Origin: CAYXPR01 sp964467255 | Lineage (GTDB): Bacteria; Pseudomonadota; Alphaproteobacteria; Rickettsiales; RGZB01 | Reading direction: 5' to 3' | DNA: 64,000 bases | Assembly: GCA_964467255.1 (NCBI GenBank) | Contig: CAYXPR010000007.1 | Span: 43,141 to 107,140, forward strand | In this document: positions 61,744 through 64,000 of the stretch, piece after piece | How the letters are laid out: every line of letters starts with the position of its first letter | How positions within the stretch are numbered: position 1 is the first letter of the stretch | The notes under the pieces: model-generated | The model's input: only the letters and a program-made list of their open reading frames with translations | Told to the model about the DNA's origin: nothing | Database searches by the model: none | Position numbers and translations under genes: made by a program

Positions 61744-64000
61744 ATGTTTGGTGGCATCGCGAAGAAAATTTTTGGTACCGTTAACGACCGTAAAGTAAAA
61801 AGCTTTTTACCCCTCGTTGAGCAGATTAACGCGCTGGAAGCCGACATCAGCAAACTGTCTGACGCCAATCTCCAAAAACAAACCGAAAAGTTCCGCAAGC
61901 GCCTGAAAGATGGCGAAACGCTGGATGCCATTTTACCGGAAGCTTTTGCCACCGTGCGCGAAGCCGCCACGCGCGTGCTGAAAATGCGCCACTTCGACGT
62001 GCAGTTGATTGGCGGCATGGTGCTACATAACGGCATGATTTCCGAAATGAAGACGGGGGAAGGTAAAACGCTGGTCGCCACCCTTCCCGTTTATTTGAAC
62101 GCGCTGGAGGGCAAAGGCGTGCATGTGGTCACGGTGAATGACTACCTCGCCAAACGTGACGCCAGCTGGATGGGGCAGGTGTATGAATTCCTCGGCCTCA
62201 GCGTCGGCTGTATCGTGCATGAGCTGACCGATGAGCAGCGCAAGGCTGCCTATGCCTGCGACATTACTTATGGCACGAATAATGAATTCGGTTTCGATTA
62301 CCTGCGTGACAACATGAAGTTCTCGCTCGATGAAATGGTGCAGCGACCCTTCAACTTCGCGATTGTAGATGAAGTGGACAGTATCCTTATCGACGAAGCA
62401 CGTACACCGCTCATTATCTCTGGCCCCGTGGAAGATAATACCGGCCTTTATATCAGCGTGAATAAGCTGATTCCGAAGCTCATAAAAGACGACTTTGAAG
62501 TGGATGAAAAAGCCCGCTCCGTAAGCCTGACTGAAGCAGGCACCGAGCATATTGAAAAACTGCTGGTGGAAGGCGGACTGGTGAAAGAAGGCGAAAGCCT
62601 TTACGACCTTGGCAATATCTCGCTGGTGCATTACGTGACGCAGGCGCTACGCGCCCACAAGCTGTTCGAACGCGACAAAGACTACATCGTGAAAGACGGC
62701 CGTGTGGTGATTATTGATGAATTCACTGGCCGCATGATGGAAGGCCGCCGCTTCTCGGAAGGCTTGCACCAAGCTTTAGAAGCACGTGAAGGTGTTCCCA
62801 TTCAGAATGAAAACCAAACGCTGGCTTCCATCACCTTCCAGAATTACTTCCGCCTGTTCCCAAAACTGGCAGGCATGACGGGTACGGCACTAACTGAAGC
62901 CAACGAATTTGCCGACATCTATAAGCTTGAGGTCGTTGAAATCCCTACGCATGTGGATGTGCAGCGCATCGACGAACAAGACATGATTTACCGCACCGCC
63001 GCCGAAAAATATGCCGCGATTATTAAAGAGATTGAAGAGTCTTTCAAACGCAACCAGCCGGTACTGGTGGGCACCATCAGCATTGAAAAATCGGAATACC
63101 TGAGTTCTTTACTGAAGAAGAAAAAAATTCCACATCAGGTGCTAAACGCACGTTACCACGAAAAAGAAGCTGAAATTATTGCACAGGCAGGCCGCCCCGG
63201 TGCCGTGACTATCGCCACCAACATGGCAGGCCGTGGTACGGACATTATGCTCGGTGGTAACCCTGTTCTGCTGGCGGAAGAAAAGCTGGAAGTTGGCGTG
63301 GATGAAAAGCACCGCGAAAAAGCCATTGAAGCCATGCGCCTACAGGTAGCAGAAGATAAAAAGAAAGTACTCGCTGCCGGTGGTTTATATGTGATGGGCA
63401 CCGAGCGGCATGAAAGCCGCCGTATCGATAACCAGCTCCGTGGCCGTTCAGGCCGCCAAGGTGACCCCGGCCGCAGCCGTTTTTTCATCTCGCTTGAAGA
63501 TGACCTGATGCGCATCTTTGGTTCGGAGCGTATTGATGGCTTGCTGAAAAAACTAGGCCTGGAGGAAGGCGAAGCGATTCAGCACCCGTGGATGAGCCGC
63601 GCACTGGAAAAAGCGCAGGAAAAAGTGGAAGCGCGCAACTACGAAGTGCGTAAAAACCTACTCAAGTACGACGACGTGATGAATGACCAGCGCAAGGTCA
63701 TCTTCGATCAGCGTCTCGAGATCATGGGTGAGGACGACGTCTCGGAAACGGTCGTCGAGCTTCGCAACGAACTCATCGATCAGCTCGTGACGCGCTTTAT
63801 CCCGCCGACGGCCTACGCCGAGCAGTGGGATACGGCGGGCCTCAAGCAGCAGGTGCAGGAAATCTTCGCCCTCGATCTTCCGATCGACGCCTGGGCAGGC
63901 GAGGAAGGCATCGCCGACGAGGAAATCAAGGAGCGCATTCGCTCCGCCGTCGAAGCCAAGGTCGAGGAAAAGACGAAGGAACTCGGACCGGAGCTGTATC
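61744..64000 (+). CDS. secA: Preprotein translocase ATPase SecA, partial, with a codon-use break near 63660
   Basis: The open frame encodes about 752 residues and runs off the window end. It has the N-terminal MFGGIAKKIFGTVNDRKVK, the Walker A region MKTGEGKTLVAT, the DEVDSILIDEARTPLIISGP motif, and further motifs of SecA (NMAGRGTDI, GRSGRQGDPGRSRFF). Conventional start ATG 61744; in-frame ATGs at 61717 and 61693 are alternatives. Up to about 63660 the Lys codons are mostly AAA, but after NLLKYDDVMNDQRKV they switch to AAG (7 of 7 by my count) and C- or G-ending codons dominate. The frame stays open, so this may be a recombinant gene or an assembly chimera at a conserved motif. Confidence 0.93.
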   Translation, partial: MFGGIAKKIFGTVNDRKVKSFLPLVEQINALEADISKLSDANLQKQTEKFRKRLKDGETLDAILPEAFATVREAATRVLKMRHFDVQLIGGMVLHNGMISEMKTGEGKTLVATLPVYLNALEGKGVHVVTVNDYLAKRDASWMGQVYEFLGLSVGCIVHELTDEQRKAAYACDITYGTNNEFGFDYLRDNMKFSLDEMVQRPFNFAIVDEVDSILIDEARTPLIISGPVEDNTGLYISVNKLIPKLIKDDFEVDEKARSVSLTEAGTEHIEKLLVEGGLVKEGESLYDLGNISLVHYVTQALRAHKLFERDKDYIVKDGRVVIIDEFTGRMMEGRRFSEGLHQALEAREGVPIQNENQTLASITFQNYFRLFPKLAGMTGTALTEANEFADIYKLEVVEIPTHVDVQRIDEQDMIYRTAAEKYAAIIKEIEESFKRNQPVLVGTISIEKSEYLSSLLKKKKIPHQVLNARYHEKEAEIIAQAGRPGAVTIATNMAGRGTDIMLGGNPVLLAEEKLEVGVDEKHREKAIEAMRLQVAEDKKKVLAAGGLYVMGTERHESRRIDNQLRGRSGRQGDPGRSRFFISLEDDLMRIFGSERIDGLLKKLGLEEGEAIQHPWMSRALEKAQEKVEARNYEVRKNLLKYDDVMNDQRKVIFDQRLEIMGEDDVSETVVELRNELIDQLVTRFIPPTAYAEQWDTAGLKQQVQEIFALDLPIDAWAGEEGIADEEIKERIRSAVEAKVEEKTKELGPELY

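Overview
The window looks like a chromosomal contig from an alphaproteobacterium of moderate GC, most likely a metagenome-assembled or draft genome. The evidence is gene order: rpsP-rimM-trmD-rplS-leuC, tatABC-serS-LysM/M23-yajC-secD-Mth938, dnaX-ybaB-recR, gmk near the LPS export genes, and proteins that read as alphaproteobacterial (LptD with a CKIC motif, Ala-rich S16, an S-x-Glu-type prepilin). I cannot fix the order; a Micavibrio- or Rhodospirillales-like lineage is a guess. A 100-N gap lies inside one gene, and two stretches (17.66-18.22 kb and the last 340 bases) have very different codon use, so assembly quality matters.

Layout. 1-5.4 kb: LPS export and outer-membrane biogenesis (lptF tail, lptG, lptD, surA, rsmA). 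5.4-9.1 kb: O-antigen ligase-like gene, gmk, an SDR, DUF1294, leuD. 9.1-16.2 kb (minus strand): a CatB-like acetyltransferase and an Ala/Pro-rich membrane protein between leuD and leuC, then the rpsP-rimM-trmD-rplS operon, two tiny membrane proteins and glmU. 16.3-18.7 kb: rmuC, a compositionally foreign cassette with structured flanks, a DUF3617 protein.

18.8-25.4 kb (minus strand): a complete chaperone-usher-like surface fibre operon built on DUF4402 subunits: major subunit, a strong hairpin terminator, a small secreted protein, two more DUF4402 subunits, a periplasmic chaperone and a 1187-residue usher-like protein with a duplicated N-terminal domain and a C-terminal SPOR-like domain. This is one of the two most interesting systems here.

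25.5-33.8 kb: exported FAD oxidoreductase, tRNA-Arg, recR-ybaB-dnaX, the SRP RNA, ftsK, lolA, yajQ. 33.8-37.4 kb: AsmA-family protein with a 215-residue proline-rich N-terminus. 37.4-41.1 kb: class I ribonucleotide reductase nrdA and nrdB with a 38-residue Lys-rich histone-H1-like gene between them, and NrdR-like and palindromic operator candidates. 41.2-44.8 kb: a giant prepilin-headed protein with a Gly-Ser-Ser linker (carrying the assembly gap) and a Cys-rich modular C-terminal half with internal duplications, the second highlight. 44.9-53.2 kb: two small genes, gabD-like ALDH, glmS, pabC-pabB, Fe-superoxide dismutase with two possible starts, a hypothetical and an Mth938 protein. 53.3-59.6 kb: protein export block (secD without secF, yajC, LytM factor, serS, tatCBA). 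59.7-64 kb: CPA2 antiporter, tRNA-Ile with a near-consensus promoter, and secA, which runs off the end and changes codon use abruptly near 63.66 kb.

Functionally the window is dominated by envelope work: LPS transport, lipoprotein carriage, Sec/Tat export, peptidoglycan precursor supply (glmS, glmU) and two surface appendage systems, mixed with core translation and DNA replication/repair genes.
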